Shown here: positions 5,843 to 6,332 of the stretch, in pieces
Numbering within the stretch: position 1 is the stretch's first letter
Layout: the number at the start of each line of letters is the position of its first letter
Assembly (NCBI GenBank): GCA_003223595.1
Contig: QHVR01000214.1
Coordinates: 1-6,332 of the forward strand
From: Acidobacteriota bacterium
GTDB lineage: Bacteria > Acidobacteriota > Terriglobia > Terriglobales > Acidobacteriaceae
Reading direction: 5' to 3'
Length of the DNA stretch: 6,332 nt
The notes under the pieces: generated by a model
What the model was told of the DNA's origin: nothing
Database searches by the model: none
What the model saw: only the letters and a program-made list of their open reading frames with translations
Position numbers and translations under genes: made by a program

Positions 5843-6332
5843 ATGCCCGATAACAGTTTCGACGTGGTCAGCAAGGTCGATTTGCAGGAGGTGTCGAACG
5901 CCATCCAGCAGGCGCTGAAGGAGGTCCACACGCGCTTTGACCTCAAGGACTCGAAGTCGAACATCGAACTGGAGAAGGACGCGATCGTTCTGCACTCGGC
6001 CGACGAATACAAGCTGAAAGCGGTGAATGACGTGCTGCAGCAGAAGCTGGTAAAGCGGGGAGTTTCACTGAAAGCGCTGACCTACGGGCCGGTAGAACCC
6101 GCGGCTGGAGGCACCTCGAAGCGTCGCGCCACCATGCAGCAAGGCATCGCGATTGAAAAGGCAAGGGAGATCGTCAAGCTGGTCAAGGATTCGAAAAAGA
6201 AAGCACAGGCGTCGATTCAAGGAGACCTGGTCCGAATCAGCAGCAAGGATCGCGACACCTTGCAAGAGGTCATTGCCATGCTGAAGCAGCACGATTTTGG
6301 AATCGACTTGCAATTTACGAACTACAGATCGA
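5843..6332 (+). CDS. yajQ: YajQ family nucleotide-binding protein (UPF0234/DUF520), cut at the right edge
   Basis: Small cytoplasmic protein of the YajQ family, with two RRM-like/ferredoxin-like domains. Members bind nucleotides, and the Xanthomonas homologue binds cyclic di-GMP; the role in this organism is not evident. 163 codons are visible. The N-terminus is NSFDVVSKVDLQEVSNAI (4-21) and RFDLKD (31-36) is a family motif. KRGVSLKAL (71-79), KAREIVKLVKDSKKKAQASI (106-125) and QGDLVRISSKDRDTLQ (126-141) follow, and the near-terminal LQFTNYR (156-162) matches the C-terminus of the family. Escherichia coli YajQ is about 163 residues, so the gene probably ends within a codon or two beyond the window. 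The ATG has no strong ribosome binding site. It lies 58 bases after tatD in an AT-richer spacer with no clear terminator. Confidence 0.92.
   Translation, partial: MPDNSFDVVSKVDLQEVSNAIQQALKEVHTRFDLKDSKSNIELEKDAIVLHSADEYKLKAVNDVLQQKLVKRGVSLKALTYGPVEPAAGGTSKRRATMQQGIAIEKAREIVKLVKDSKKKAQASIQGDLVRISSKDRDTLQEVIAMLKQHDFGIDLQFTNYRS

Overview
The window (6,332 bases) is GC-rich, densely coded bacterial chromosome. Gene content, protein flavour and the CACAG-type intergenic repeat suggest an environmental member of the Acidobacteriota (Koribacter/Terriglobia-like). That is an inference from remembered family resemblance, not a search. There are no mobile genes, phage genes, CRISPR arrays, tRNAs or rRNAs.

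Layout. On the minus strand, 1-744 is the N-terminal part of argS (arginyl-tRNA synthetase), starting at a TTG with a good ribosome binding site; its 3' end lies outside the window. A 101-base divergent spacer (745-845) follows, with a near-consensus promoter aimed at the plus strand. All remaining genes run on the plus strand: larC (846-2204, nickel insertion for the nickel-pincer nucleotide cofactor), a class I SAM-dependent methyltransferase (2216-2875), metG (2872-4893, methionyl-tRNA synthetase with a C-terminal tRNA-binding domain), tatD (4960-5784, metal-dependent nuclease) and yajQ (5843 to the right edge, nucleotide-binding protein family, missing at most the last codon or so). Spacing is 11 bases between larC and the methyltransferase, a 4-base ATGA overlap into metG, then gaps of 66 and 58 bases. 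This looks like one co-directional transcription unit, at least through metG.

The outstanding oddity is metG. Its reading frame is intact from the HIGH motif to the end of the OB-fold domain except for two in-frame TAG codons (codons 455 and 608). Each sits where homologues have an ordinary residue, and there is no frameshift. MetRS is normally essential, so the choices are TAG readthrough or suppression, a decayed copy backed by another metG, translational restart giving a split enzyme, or base errors in the assembly. Wholesale reassignment of TAG is made less likely because metG itself ends in TAG and, if TAG were sense, would run in the same frame straight into tatD.

Functionally the genes are housekeeping (two aminoacyl-tRNA synthetases, TatD, YajQ) plus one cofactor gene, larC. 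No larA, larB or larE partner is present in the window.
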